Assembly (NCBI RefSeq): GCF_002858715.1
Contig: NZ_PJZH01000015.1
Span: forward strand, 1-64,000
Source: Chimaeribacter coloradensis
Lineage (GTDB): Bacteria; Pseudomonadota; Gammaproteobacteria; Enterobacterales; Enterobacteriaceae
Direction of reading: 5' to 3'
Length of the DNA: 64,000 nt
Shown one piece after another: positions 38,628 through 48,493 of the stretch. How positions within the stretch are numbered: position 1 is the first letter of the stretch; every line of letters starts with the position of its first letter. The position numbers and the translations under genes are program-made. Under the pieces are notes generated by a model that searched no databases, was not told the DNA's origin, and saw only the letters and a program-made list of their open reading frames with translations.

Positions 38628-38855
38628 GGCAGGCACATTGTGCGCCTGCCATACCGCCACGCACGCAGGCGTGGGCGGATAAGCCACCAGAAAAGAGTGG
38701 TGGCGCGTTTCCCGGCAACGGCGGACAGGATTGCCGCATAAACAGCGTGTGAGCAGTGCCCGGCCGCGGGGTTCCCCGGCCTGGGTAAAGAAAGGAGACC
38801 GTCACGGCCCGCCTGCGTAGCCCGGACGCACCCTAAGGCGGTTTTGCGGGTCTCC
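38628..38855 (+). other. Hairpin-dense leader upstream of cobS
   Basis: Six GC-rich stem-loops lie end to end: GGCAGG/CCTGCC (38628-38650), CCGCC-ACGC/GCGT-GGCGG (38654-38678), GCCACCA/TGGTGGC (38683-38704), CGGCAA/TTGCCG (38713-38736), GGCC-GGGG/CCCC-GGCC (38762-38781) and a nested GGAGACC-CCGCCT-GCGT stem (38794-38855). Preceding sequence (38459-38600) is AT-rich. AAAGGAGACCG resembles the core of the B12 box of cobalamin riboswitches, but the GGGAA and GCCACTG signatures are missing. It is a candidate structured leader; a known class is not claimed. Confidence 0.5.
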
Positions 38856-38909
38856 GGCATGAGTACAACATTAAAGGCTAGGATTAACATCAATGGACAG
38901 ATGCTCGCT

Positions 38910-39656
38910 ATGAAAGTGTTTTTGGCAACCTTACAATTTTTAACCCGCCTGCCGGTACCGGCCAACGCCTCCGCGCGCATGAGCGTGGCAGACTATCCCC
39001 GTGGGGTTTACTGGTTCCCGGTCATCGGGCTCATCGTCGGGATGTGCTGCACCATCATCTATATGCTGACGGCCAGCGCCCTGGGGCCGCTGATGGCGGC
39101 GATGCTGGCGGTGACCACCAATGTGCTGGCCACCGGGGCATTCCACCTCAACGGCCTGGCTGACAGCTGTGACGGGCTCTTCTCCCGCGCGGGCCGGGAG
39201 CGGGCGCTGGAGATCATGCGTGACAGCCGCATCGGCACCTATGGTGCCACGGCGGTGGTGCTGTCGTTGCTGATCCGCGTCGGGGCGATCTACCAGATGA
39301 GCGTCAGCGGCTATGCGATGCTGCCGGTGCTGCTTGCCACCCCGCTGCTGGCCCGCGGCATGATGCTGGTACTGATGTTCCGCCAGAACTATGCGCGGCG
39401 GGAAGAGGGGCTGGGCAACCTCTATATCGGCAAGATCTGCCCGCGCCGCTTTGTGATTACGCTGCTGATCACCGTGCTCGGCGTGGTGCTGCTGTGCGGT
39501 GTCATGAGCCTGATCGCGGTGGCGGTGACGCTGTTTGCGGCGCTGATGTTCCGCAGTGCAGTGCAGGAGAAGATTGGCGGCCAGACCGGCGACACGCTGG
39601 GGGCAGGCAACGAGCTGTTTGAGCTGGTGTTCCTGCTGGCGCTGATGTGGCACTGA
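38910..39656 (+). CDS. cobS: Adenosylcobinamide-GDP ribazoletransferase (cobalamin synthase)
   Basis: CobS joins adenosylcobinamide-GDP to alpha-ribazole (or its phosphate) in the inner membrane, the penultimate or last step of cobalamin assembly. The 248 residues are polytopic and carry the family motifs FHLNGLADSCDGLFS and MRDSRIGTYG, with IGGQTGDTLGA near the C-terminus. ATG 38910 is chosen by family N-terminus (FLATLQFLTRLPVP); ATG 38901 is also possible. It is followed by cobT. No cobU is present in the window. Confidence 0.93.
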   Translation: MKVFLATLQFLTRLPVPANASARMSVADYPRGVYWFPVIGLIVGMCCTIIYMLTASALGPLMAAMLAVTTNVLATGAFHLNGLADSCDGLFSRAGRERALEIMRDSRIGTYGATAVVLSLLIRVGAIYQMSVSGYAMLPVLLATPLLARGMMLVLMFRQNYARREEGLGNLYIGKICPRRFVITLLITVLGVVLLCGVMSLIAVAVTLFAALMFRSAVQEKIGGQTGDTLGAGNELFELVFLLALMWH

Positions 39657-39694
39657 TCTCCCCCCGGCACCCGCGGTGACGGGGCGGCCCCCTC

Positions 39695-39761
39695 GCCGGG
39701 CGGCGTGCGCCCGGCCCTTTTTCCCCTCAGGCTTTTACGGCAGCGGCATGGCTGCCGCTGC
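39695..39761 (+). repeat. Two hairpins between cobS and cobT
   Basis: GCCGGGCG/CGCCCGGC (39695-39715) is followed by CCTTTTTCCCC and could act as a partial terminator. GCAGCGGC/GCCGCTGC (39740-39761) follows, ending 19 nt before the cobT ATG. Together they would lower cobT expression or protect cobS mRNA; this is inferred. Confidence 0.6.
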
Positions 39762-39780
39762 ATCACATGGAGAGTAAAAC

Positions 39781-40827
39781 ATGAAATCGGTCAACGACAT
39801 CCCTGACGCCATCGCCCCGCTGGACAGCGCGGCCATGGCCCGCGCCCAGCAACGGCTGGATTCGCTGGTGAAGCCGCCCGGCAGCATGGGCCGCCTGGAG
39901 AGCCTGGCGGTGCAGCTGGCCGGCATCCGCGGCAGTGAACGCGCCCTGGCGTTGCCGCAGAAAGAGATTGTGGTCATGGCCGCCGATCACGGCGTCTGGG
40001 AGGAGGGGGTCACCCCGTCACCGCAGGTTGTCACGGCGATTCAGGCGAACAATATCCTGCGCGGCGTCGCGGGGGTCAACGCGATGGCGAAAACCGCCGG
40101 GGCCCGCGTGACGCTGGTGGATACCGGCATCATCGGCGGCCCGGTGGCCGGGGCGGTGAATGGCCATCAGGGGCAGGGCAGCGGCAACATCGCCCGCGGC
40201 CCGGCGATGTCGCGGGCGCAGGCGGAGCAGATTATCCTGTGGAGCGCCCGCTGGGTGGCGGAGCAGGCCGCCAACGGGCTGGATCTGCTCGGCGTGGGGG
40301 AGCTGGGCATGGGCAATACCACCCCGGCCGCGGCGGTGATCTGCGCCATTACCGGCCAGCCGCCGGAAGAGGTGGTCGGGTTCGGCGCGAACCTGCCGCC
40401 GGAACAGCTGGCGCATAAAGTGGCGGTGGTGCGCCGCGCCCTGGCGACCAACGCGCCGGACGCGCAGGACGGCCTCGGCGTGCTGGCTGCGGTCGGCGGC
40501 TTTGACCTGGCGGCGATGAGCGGGGCGATCCTCGGCGCGGCAGCGGCCGGGATCCCGGTGGTGCTGGACGGCTACCTCTCCTACGCTTCCGCGCTGGCGG
40601 CCTGCCTGATCGCCCCGGCGGCGCGCGACTACCTGATCCCGTCCCACACCTCGGCGGAACGCGGCAGCCAGATCGCGCTGGCCCACCTGCAACTGCAACC
40701 TTACCTCGATCTGGCCATGCGCCTCGGTGAGGGCAGCGGGGCCGCACTGGCCTTTACGCTGGTTGACGCCGCCTGCGCCATGCACAATGAGATGGCAACG
40801 CTGGCGGAGTGTAATATTCAGCTTTAA
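39781..40827 (+). CDS. cobT: Nicotinate-nucleotide--dimethylbenzimidazole phosphoribosyltransferase
   Basis: CobT activates the lower-ligand base DMB to alpha-ribazole phosphate. The 348 residues begin with the substrate loop LDSLVKPPGSMGRLE. They include MAADHGV, the GIGNTTP-like GELGMGNTTPAAA segment and a C-terminal acidic region with LGEGSGAALAF that holds the catalytic glutamate. With cobS and btuR nearby it forms a cobalamin nucleotide-loop and adenosylation locus. Confidence 0.94.
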   Translation: MKSVNDIPDAIAPLDSAAMARAQQRLDSLVKPPGSMGRLESLAVQLAGIRGSERALALPQKEIVVMAADHGVWEEGVTPSPQVVTAIQANNILRGVAGVNAMAKTAGARVTLVDTGIIGGPVAGAVNGHQGQGSGNIARGPAMSRAQAEQIILWSARWVAEQAANGLDLLGVGELGMGNTTPAAAVICAITGQPPEEVVGFGANLPPEQLAHKVAVVRRALATNAPDAQDGLGVLAAVGGFDLAAMSGAILGAAAAGIPVVLDGYLSYASALAACLIAPAARDYLIPSHTSAERGSQIALAHLQLQPYLDLAMRLGEGSGAALAFTLVDAACAMHNEMATLAECNIQL

Positions 40828-40844
40828 CGGCCCGCCGCAGCCGG

Positions 40845-41432
40845 CTACCAGTCAATGCCTTTCTGCGCCATGATCCCGGCGTCAAAGGCATGTTTCACCG
40901 GGCGCATCTCGCTCACCGTATCGGCCCGTTCCAGCAGCTCACGGTGGCAGCCGCGCCCGGTGATAATCACCGTCTGGTGCGCCGGGCGGGCGTCCAGCGC
41001 GGCCATCAGCTCTGCCAGATCCAGGTAGCCGTAACTCACCATGTAGGTCAGCTCATCGAGCAGTACCAGGTCGAGCGCGTCATCGGCCAGCATCCGCTTG
41101 CCGTGCTGCCACACTGCCTGGCAGGCCGCGGTGTCGGTGTCGCGGTTCTGCGTCTCCCAGGTAAAGCCGGTGGCCATCACCTGAAACTCCACGCCGTGCG
41201 GCTCCAGTAAATTGCGCTCGCCGTTCGGCCACTCCCCCTTGATGAACTGAATCACGCCGGCGCGCAGCCCATGCCCCACGGCGCGGGTCACGGTGCCGAA
41301 CGCGGCGGTGGTTTTGCCTTTGCCGTTGCCGGTAAACACCATCAGCAGGCCGCGCGCCTCGCGGGCGGCACTGATGCGGGCATCCACCTGTTCTTTGAGT
41401 TTTTGCTGGCGCTGCTGGTGGCGGTCGCTCAT
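40845..41432 (-). CDS. btuR: Cob(I)yrinic acid a,c-diamide / cob(I)alamin adenosyltransferase
   Basis: BtuR (CobA) transfers adenosyl from ATP to Co(I) corrinoids. The 195 residues have the P-loop FTGNGKGKTTAAFG, WPNGERNLLEPHGVEFQ and DLVLLDELTYM. The start is ATG 41432 with GGAG 8 nt upstream inside the end of yciK; the GTG at 41441 is less likely. It is convergent with cobT across an 17-bp gap. Confidence 0.95.
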   Translation of the reverse strand: MSDRHQQRQQKLKEQVDARISAAREARGLLMVFTGNGKGKTTAAFGTVTRAVGHGLRAGVIQFIKGEWPNGERNLLEPHGVEFQVMATGFTWETQNRDTDTAACQAVWQHGKRMLADDALDLVLLDELTYMVSYGYLDLAELMAALDARPAHQTVIITGRGCHRELLERADTVSEMRPVKHAFDAGIMAQKGIDW

Positions 41433-41437
41433 CGCCG

Positions 41438-42199
41438 TCACTCCGCCGGGCCGGGCTTGCGGCCCGGTTGGGCATCGAAACTGATGCCGGTTTTGCGGCG
41501 GCTGTCATCACCCATCAGGTAAAGGTAGAGCGGCATAATGTCCGCCGGGGTTTTCAGCTTGTTGGCGTCTTCCTGCGGGAAGGCTGAGGCGCGCATCGCG
41601 GTGCGGGTGCCGCCGGGGTTGATGCAGTTCACCCGCAGGGTGGAGTGTTTATACTCCTCGGCCAGCACCTGCATCATGCCTTCGGTGGCGAACTTGGAGA
41701 CGGAATACGCGCCCCAGCCCGCGCGCCCCTCACGGCCGACGCTGGACGTGGTGAAGACCAGCGATCCGCCGGAGGATTTCAGCAGCAGCGGCAACAGCGC
41801 CTGGGTCAGCATAAAGGTGGCATTGACGTTGACCTGCATCACCTGGTGCCACTGGGTGATGTCCTGCTGCGCCATCGGCACGATGTCACCCAGCAGCCCG
41901 GCATTGTGCAGCACGCCGTCAAGGCGCGGCAGCTGCTGCGCCAGGGTGTCAGCCACGGCGCGGCAATCCTCCGGGGTGGCGGTGAGCAGGTCAAAGGTGA
42001 CCACCTGCGCCGCTTTCAGCCCGGCCTGGGCGATCTGCTGCTGAACGGCCAGCAGCTTGCTTTCGGTACGGCCCAGCAGGATGACCTGCGCGCCGAAACG
42101 GGCGTAGGTGAGGGCGGCTTCACGGCCGATGCCGTCGCCGGCACCGGTGACCAGAATCAGGCGGTTTTTAAGCAGGTCATACTTTGGATGATAGTGCAC
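41438..42199 (-). CDS. yciK: YciK, SDR-family oxidoreductase
   Basis: A 253-residue short-chain dehydrogenase with TGAGDGIG for NAD(P) binding, the NAG motif (LHNAGLLG), the catalytic serine in FTTSSVG and Y-x3-K in GAYSVSKFA. The start is GTG 42199, preceded by AGAGGA, and matches the MHYxPK start of E. coli YciK. The substrate is unknown. It is translated just ahead of btuR, as in E. coli. Confidence 0.94.
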   Translation of the reverse strand: MHYHPKYDLLKNRLILVTGAGDGIGREAALTYARFGAQVILLGRTESKLLAVQQQIAQAGLKAAQVVTFDLLTATPEDCRAVADTLAQQLPRLDGVLHNAGLLGDIVPMAQQDITQWHQVMQVNVNATFMLTQALLPLLLKSSGGSLVFTTSSVGREGRAGWGAYSVSKFATEGMMQVLAEEYKHSTLRVNCINPGGTRTAMRASAFPQEDANKLKTPADIMPLYLYLMGDDSRRKTGISFDAQPGRKPGPAE

Positions 42200-42538
42200 G
42201 GGGGTGTCCTCTCGCGGTGGCTTGGGTGCCGGCGGCGCGGGCCGGTCACAGAGACCAGGGGCACGGCGGGAGCAGGCTCAACCGTCAACGCAACCCTGGC
42301 GCGAATCGTGGGTGTTTTCAGGATATTGCACGTTATATGCCTTAAATGGATCGACATTTCAACGAATAACCGCGCTTTCATCCTATTCTTTGTAACAAAA
42401 CAGGAACATGCGTGGCGGTACAGGGGACACCGTGCCACACTCTCAGCCCCGGCCGGGTAGCGTACCGCGAGACGCTGCGGCCGGAAATGTTTACACTACT
42501 CACCTGGACGTTGACTGACAGGAAAAAGGCGGGCATCC
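42200..42538. other. Divergent promoter region yciK/sohB
   Basis: A 339-bp gap carrying the yciK and sohB start signals. I see no ORF, repeat or recognisable operator in it. Confidence 0.5.
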
Positions 42539-43585
42539 GTGGCGTTATTTCTCTCTCTGTATGGGCTGTTTCTGGCCAAAGTCGTCACCCTGGTGGTGGC
42601 AATCGGCGCACTGGTGGTGCTGATCTTCAGCCTGCGGGCGCGCAAAACGCAGCGCCCCGGCGAACTGCAACTCACTGACCTCTCGGAGCAGTACCGGGAT
42701 ATGCAGCAGGCGATGCGCGATGCGCGGATGGATGAGCCGGCGCGTAAAGCCCGCGCCAGGGCGCTGAAAAAAGAGCGCAAGGCCGAGGCGAAGCAGGCGA
42801 AACACAACGCGAAACAAGGCGTCACCGGCAGCAAACCCTGCCTCTATGTGCTGGATTTCCGCGGCAGCATCGATGCCCACGAAGTGGCGTCGCTGCGCGA
42901 GGAGATCACGGCGGTGCTGGCGGTGGCCACGCCGCAGGATGAGGTGCTGCTGCGCCTCGAAAGCCCGGGCGGGGTGGTGCACGGTTACGGGCTGGCCGCC
43001 TCGCAGCTGACCCGCCTGCGCCAGGCGGGCATCCGGCTGACGGTGGCCGTGGACAAAGTGGCCGCCAGCGGCGGCTACATGATGGCCTGCGTGGCGGACC
43101 GCATCATCGCTGCGCCGTTCGCCATCATCGGTTCTATCGGCGTGGTCGCCCAGATCCCTAACTTCAACCGGCTGCTGAAGAAAAACGACATTGACGTCGA
43201 GCTGCACACCGCCGGGGAGTTCAAGCGCACCCTGACGCTGTTTGGTGAAAACAGCGAGCAGGGGCGCGAGAAGTTCCGTGAGGATCTCAACGAAACCCAT
43301 CAGCTGTTCAAGGCGTTCGTCAAGCAGCAGCGCCCGTCACTGGACATCGACAGCGTCGCCACCGGCGAGCACTGGTTCGGGCTTCAGGCGCGTGAAAAAG
43401 GGCTGATTGACGCCATCGGCACCAGTGACGATCTGCTGATCGCCGAGATGGAAAACCATGAGGTGGTCAGCGTCCGTTACACCCGCCGCAAGCGCATGAT
43501 GGACCGCTTCACCCACAGCGCGGCCGAAAGTGCCGACCGCCTGCTGTTGCGCTGGTGGCAGCGCGGCCAGAAGCCGCTGCTATAA
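42539..43585 (+). CDS. sohB: SohB, inner-membrane S49 peptidase
   Basis: A signal-peptide-peptidase-A-like serine protease whose overexpression suppresses htrA mutants in E. coli. The 348 residues have an N-terminal transmembrane anchor (about 8-32) and a charged coiled region (about 55-95). A catalytic S49 domain contains S177 in VAASGGYMM and the general-base lysine K229 (GEFKRTLT). Start GTG 42539; E. coli SohB has 349 residues. It ends AAESADRLLLRWWQRGQKP as in E. coli. Confidence 0.95.
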   Translation: MALFLSLYGLFLAKVVTLVVAIGALVVLIFSLRARKTQRPGELQLTDLSEQYRDMQQAMRDARMDEPARKARARALKKERKAEAKQAKHNAKQGVTGSKPCLYVLDFRGSIDAHEVASLREEITAVLAVATPQDEVLLRLESPGGVVHGYGLAASQLTRLRQAGIRLTVAVDKVAASGGYMMACVADRIIAAPFAIIGSIGVVAQIPNFNRLLKKNDIDVELHTAGEFKRTLTLFGENSEQGREKFREDLNETHQLFKAFVKQQRPSLDIDSVATGEHWFGLQAREKGLIDAIGTSDDLLIAEMENHEVVSVRYTRRKRMMDRFTHSAAESADRLLLRWWQRGQKPLL

Positions 43586-43610
43586 ATAAAACCGGCGGTT
43601 ATTAACAAGA

Positions 43611-43632
43611 AAAAGGGGCGTCAGCCCCTTTT
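43611..43632. terminator. Bidirectional terminator sohB/yciN
   Basis: AAAAGGGGC (43611-43619), loop GTCA, GCCCCTTTT (43624-43632), symmetric for the two convergent genes. Confidence 0.92.
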
Positions 43633-43642
43633 AACCGAATGG

Positions 43643-43894
43643 TTAATTTTCCAGATAATATTTATCTGATAGCTGATGCGCCAGGTGTTTAAACATATTA
43701 AATACCGCGGTACTTTTCGCCGTCGGCAACCCTTGCTGATCAAGGAAAAACTCCCCGCTGAAAACCAGCACGTCGCCATTTTGCCGCACATCGGTGGCAA
43801 CCATGCCGTGCAAATAATCTTCATGTGTTTTGATAATATTATTGGCGAGATCCAGTAACGCGTTTTTGTCGATCGCCGTTCTATTTTTGTTCAT
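43643..43894 (-). CDS. yciN: YciN family protein
   Basis: An 83-residue protein of the same length as E. coli YciN, with the shared block [21 protein letters not shown]. Function unknown. In E. coli it is induced in several stress conditions. It is divergent from topA. Confidence 0.93.
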   Translation of the reverse strand: MNKNRTAIDKNALLDLANNIIKTHEDYLHGMVATDVRQNGDVLVFSGEFFLDQQGLPTAKSTAVFNMFKHLAHQLSDKYYLEN

Positions 43895-44336
43895 CCTGAT
43901 GACTCCGCAACTGATTATCCGCCGCCAGTGTAGTGCGCCAAAGGAAAACCCGCAAATCCCCTAAGGGCATTGCGGCAAAAGAGACCATTGGCGAAAACAG
44001 CGGATCCATGCTAATTAGGTTGCGTGGCGTTATTTATCAGGTAGAGTGTGGCGTTTCGCCGGGTAAGTGGAAGATTTACTTTACGCTTCAGACTTTTCTG
44101 GGTGCCGGCCGGCGGTCAGGCACAGGGAAAAGCAGTTGCAGTCGGCAGGTACCGGGGCGTTCCCCGCGGGCGGAGCGGGCTGAATTGTGTCAGTGATGAG
44201 CAATCAGGAACCGGATGATGAAAAATGCCTTGATCTCCTGCTTCACTGCCGCAATATAAAAAAGAGAGTCATACTGCTGCGGCATAACGAGATAAAAATT
44301 TCTTTTTCGGAAGAATTAATTTAGGTAAAGATAAAT
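43895..44336 (+). other. topA upstream region
   Basis: A 442-bp non-coding gap. In E. coli the topA upstream region bears several promoters, including a heat-shock one, and Fis sites. Here I see AT-rich tracts (44015-44050, 44260-44330) but no site I can assign with confidence. Confidence 0.45.
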
Positions 44337-46934
44337 ATGGGAAAAGCTCTCGTAATAGTTGAGTCCCCGGCAAAAGCCAAAACGATTAATAAATATTTAG
44401 GCAATGACTACGTGGTGAAGTCCAGCGTCGGTCATATCCGCGATTTACCCACCAGCGGGTCAGCCAGTAAAAAAAGCGCCGAATCTTCCGAAGAAAAACC
44501 AAAGAAAAAAGTCAAAAAGGATGAGAAAGCGGCGCTGGTAAACCGGATGGGGGTTGACCCTTACCACGGCTGGCAGGCGCAGTATGAAATCCTGCCGGGC
44601 AAAGAGAAGGTGGTGGCGGAGCTGAAATCCCTGGCGGAAAATGCCGACCACATCTACCTCGCGACCGACCTTGACCGCGAAGGGGAAGCCATTGCCTGGC
44701 ACCTGCGGGAAGTGATCGGCGGCGACGACAGCCGCTTCAGCCGCGTGGTGTTTAACGAAATCACCAAAAATGCCATCAAACAGGCGTTTAACCAGCCGGG
44801 CGAGCTGAATATCGACCGGGTCAACGCCCAGCAGGCGCGCCGTTTCATGGACCGCGTGGTGGGCTACATGGTCTCCCCGCTGCTGTGGAAAAAGATCGCC
44901 CGCGGCCTCTCGGCAGGCCGGGTGCAGTCCGTGGCGGTGCGGCTGGTGGTGGAGCGCGAGCGCGAAATCAAGGCATTTGTGCCGGAAGAGTACTGGGAGC
45001 TGCATGCGCAGCTGAACACCCAGGATGAGGCCGTGCTGAACATGGAGGTGACCCACCACCATGACAAGCCGTTCAAGCCGGTCAACCGCGAGCAGACCCA
45101 CGCCGCCGTGGCCCTGCTGGAGAAAGCGCGTTACACGGTGCTCGACCGTGAAGACAAGCCGACCAGCAGCCGCCCGGGCGCGCCGTTCATCACCTCCACG
45201 CTGCAACAGGCGGCCAGTACCCGCCTCGGCTTCGGCGTGAAAAAAACCATGATGATGGCGCAGCGCCTGTATGAAGCGGGCCACATCACCTATATGCGTA
45301 CCGACTCCACCAACCTGAGCCAGGACGCCCTGACCATGGTGCGTGGCTACATCGGCACGGAATTCGGCGATAAGTACCTGCCGAAAGAGCCGAATACCTA
45401 CAGCAGCAAAGAGAACTCCCAGGAAGCGCACGAAGCGATCCGTCCGTCGGACGTGCAGGTAGTGGCTGAGCAGCTGAAAGACATGGAAGCGGACGCCCAG
45501 AAACTCTACCAGCTGATCTGGCGGCAGTTCGTGGCCTGCCAGATGACGCCGGCCAAGTATGACTCCACCACCCTGACGGTGCAGGCGGCAGACTATCAGC
45601 TGCGCGCCAAAGGGCGCATCCTGCGCTTTGACGGCTGGACGCGCGTGATGCCGGCCCTGCGCAAAAATGACGAAGACCGCACGCTGCCGAACGTGGCGAT
45701 CGGCACCGAACTGACGTTGCAGCAGCTGCTGCCGAGCCAGCACTTCACCAAGCCGCCGGCGCGCTTCAGCGAAGCCTCGCTGGTGAAAGAGCTGGAAAAA
45801 CGCGGCATCGGCCGCCCGTCGACCTATGCGTCGATCATCTCCACCATCCAGGACCGCGGTTACGTGCGGGTGGAAAACCGCCGTTTCTACGCCGAGAAGA
45901 TGGGTGAGATTGTCACCGACCGCCTGGAAGAGAACTTCCGTGACCTGATGAACTATGACTTCACGGCGCGCATGGAAAATGACCTCGACCAGGTGGCGAA
46001 CAACCAGGCTGAGTGGAAAGCGGTGCTGGACGGCTTCTTCAGCGACTTCAGCGACCAGCTGGGCAAAGCGGAGCAGGACCCGGAAGAGGGCGGCATGCGC
46101 CCGAACCAGATGGTGCTGACCAGCATCGACTGCCCGACCTGCGGCCGCAAGATGGGCATCCGTACCGCCAGCACCGGCGTGTTCCTCGGCTGCTCCGGCT
46201 ATGCGCTGTCGCCGAAAGAGCGCTGCAAAACCACCATTAACCTGGTGCCGGAAAACGAAGTGCTCAACGTGCTGGAAGGCGAAGACGCCGAAACCAACGC
46301 GCTGCGCGCCCGCCGCCGCTGCCCGAAATGCGGCACGGCGATGGACAGTTACCTGATTGATAACCAGCGCAAGCTGCACGTCTGCGGGAATAACCCGGCC
46401 TGTGAAGGGTATGAGATTGAGCAGGGCGAATTCCGCCTGAAAGGCTACGACGGCCCGGTGGTGGAGTGCGAGAAGTGCGGCTCAGAGATGCACCTGAAAA
46501 TGGGGCGTTTCGGCAAGTACATGGGCTGTACCAACGACGAGTGTAAAAACACCCGTAAGATCCTGCGTAACGGCGAAGTCGCGCCACCGAAGGAAGACCC
46601 GGTACCGCTGCCGGAGCTGCCGTGTGAGAAGTCGGACGCCTATTTTGTGCTGCGTGACGGCGCGGCCGGGGTCTTCCTGGCGGCCAACACCTTCCCGAAA
46701 TCGCGCGAGACCCGTGCGCCGCTGGTCGAAGAGCTGGCCCGCTTCCGTGACCGCCTGCCGGAGAAGCTGCGCTACCTGGCCGACGCGCCGGTCACCGACC
46801 CGGAAGGCAATAAAACCCTGGTACGTTACAGCCGCAAAACCAAGCAGCAGTATGTCTCCTCCGAGAAAGAGGGCAAGGCCACCGGCTGGTCAGCGTTCTT
46901 TGTCGACGGCAAATGGGTTGAAAGCAAAAAATAA
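44337..46934 (+). CDS. topA: DNA topoisomerase I
   Basis: A type IA topoisomerase that relaxes negative supercoils. The 865 residues, as in E. coli, have an N-terminal TOPRIM domain with E9 and the D111-x-D113-x-E115 metal triad. The catalytic tyrosine is Y319 in [10 protein letters not shown]. The C-terminal region has three four-cysteine zinc ribbons (about 600-740: [27 protein letters not shown]) and two ribbon-like domains. All catalytic residues are present. Confidence 0.98.
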   Translation: MGKALVIVESPAKAKTINKYLGNDYVVKSSVGHIRDLPTSGSASKKSAESSEEKPKKKVKKDEKAALVNRMGVDPYHGWQAQYEILPGKEKVVAELKSLAENADHIYLATDLDREGEAIAWHLREVIGGDDSRFSRVVFNEITKNAIKQAFNQPGELNIDRVNAQQARRFMDRVVGYMVSPLLWKKIARGLSAGRVQSVAVRLVVEREREIKAFVPEEYWELHAQLNTQDEAVLNMEVTHHHDKPFKPVNREQTHAAVALLEKARYTVLDREDKPTSSRPGAPFITSTLQQAASTRLGFGVKKTMMMAQRLYEAGHITYMRTDSTNLSQDALTMVRGYIGTEFGDKYLPKEPNTYSSKENSQEAHEAIRPSDVQVVAEQLKDMEADAQKLYQLIWRQFVACQMTPAKYDSTTLTVQAADYQLRAKGRILRFDGWTRVMPALRKNDEDRTLPNVAIGTELTLQQLLPSQHFTKPPARFSEASLVKELEKRGIGRPSTYASIISTIQDRGYVRVENRRFYAEKMGEIVTDRLEENFRDLMNYDFTARMENDLDQVANNQAEWKAVLDGFFSDFSDQLGKAEQDPEEGGMRPNQMVLTSIDCPTCGRKMGIRTASTGVFLGCSGYALSPKERCKTTINLVPENEVLNVLEGEDAETNALRARRRCPKCGTAMDSYLIDNQRKLHVCGNNPACEGYEIEQGEFRLKGYDGPVVECEKCGSEMHLKMGRFGKYMGCTNDECKNTRKILRNGEVAPPKEDPVPLPELPCEKSDAYFVLRDGAAGVFLAANTFPKSRETRAPLVEELARFRDRLPEKLRYLADAPVTDPEGNKTLVRYSRKTKQQYVSSEKEGKATGWSAFFVDGKWVESKK

Positions 46935-46969
46935 GCGTCTCTGAGAAAGTGATCGCCTGAGCACGTCTT

Positions 46970-47000
46970 AAAAAACCAGCGTATAAACGCTGGTTTTTTT
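46970..47000 (+). terminator. topA terminator
   Basis: ACCAGCGT (46975-46982), loop ATAA, ACGCTGGT (46987-46994), flanked by A and T runs. Confidence 0.93.
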
Positions 47001-48244
<1,244 letters not shown>

Positions 48245-48493
48245 CCCTGCCTGCCGGGCGCTGCCCGGCTGCTTCCTGCCGCCGTTCTCCTTCCTGCCTC
48301 CGGTTTCATCAATTTTCCCCTGCCATTAAGGGGTTGCGCCGATCGCCTTGATCAAAAGGTGTTGTTATCAAAACGTTACGCTATGTTTGTGTTATCTTTA
48401 AATTAAGACGCACAACCTGACCGGGTATTGGCGGCATGCCGCTCAGCCGCCAGGCGTTGTGCGACATGAACAGGTCAAACTGGGAGGAGCGCC

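Noticed and set aside
38593-38805. Minus-strand 70-codon frame in the cobS leader
   Set aside because: It coincides with the hairpin array; composition follows the inverted repeats and no ribosome site is visible. Kept as structured leader instead.
38780-38860. Canonical cobalamin riboswitch before cobS
   Set aside because: Only a partial B12-box-like stretch is present; the other invariant core segments are missing, so the class call was not made.
44460-46379. 639-codon open frame opposite topA
   Set aside because: It is an antisense mirror frame produced by high third-position GC; topA on the plus strand is fully conserved.
48340-48380. TTGATCAAAAGGTG upstream of acnA as an FNR site
   Set aside because: Only one half-site fits the consensus; the second half at the required 4-bp spacing is absent.
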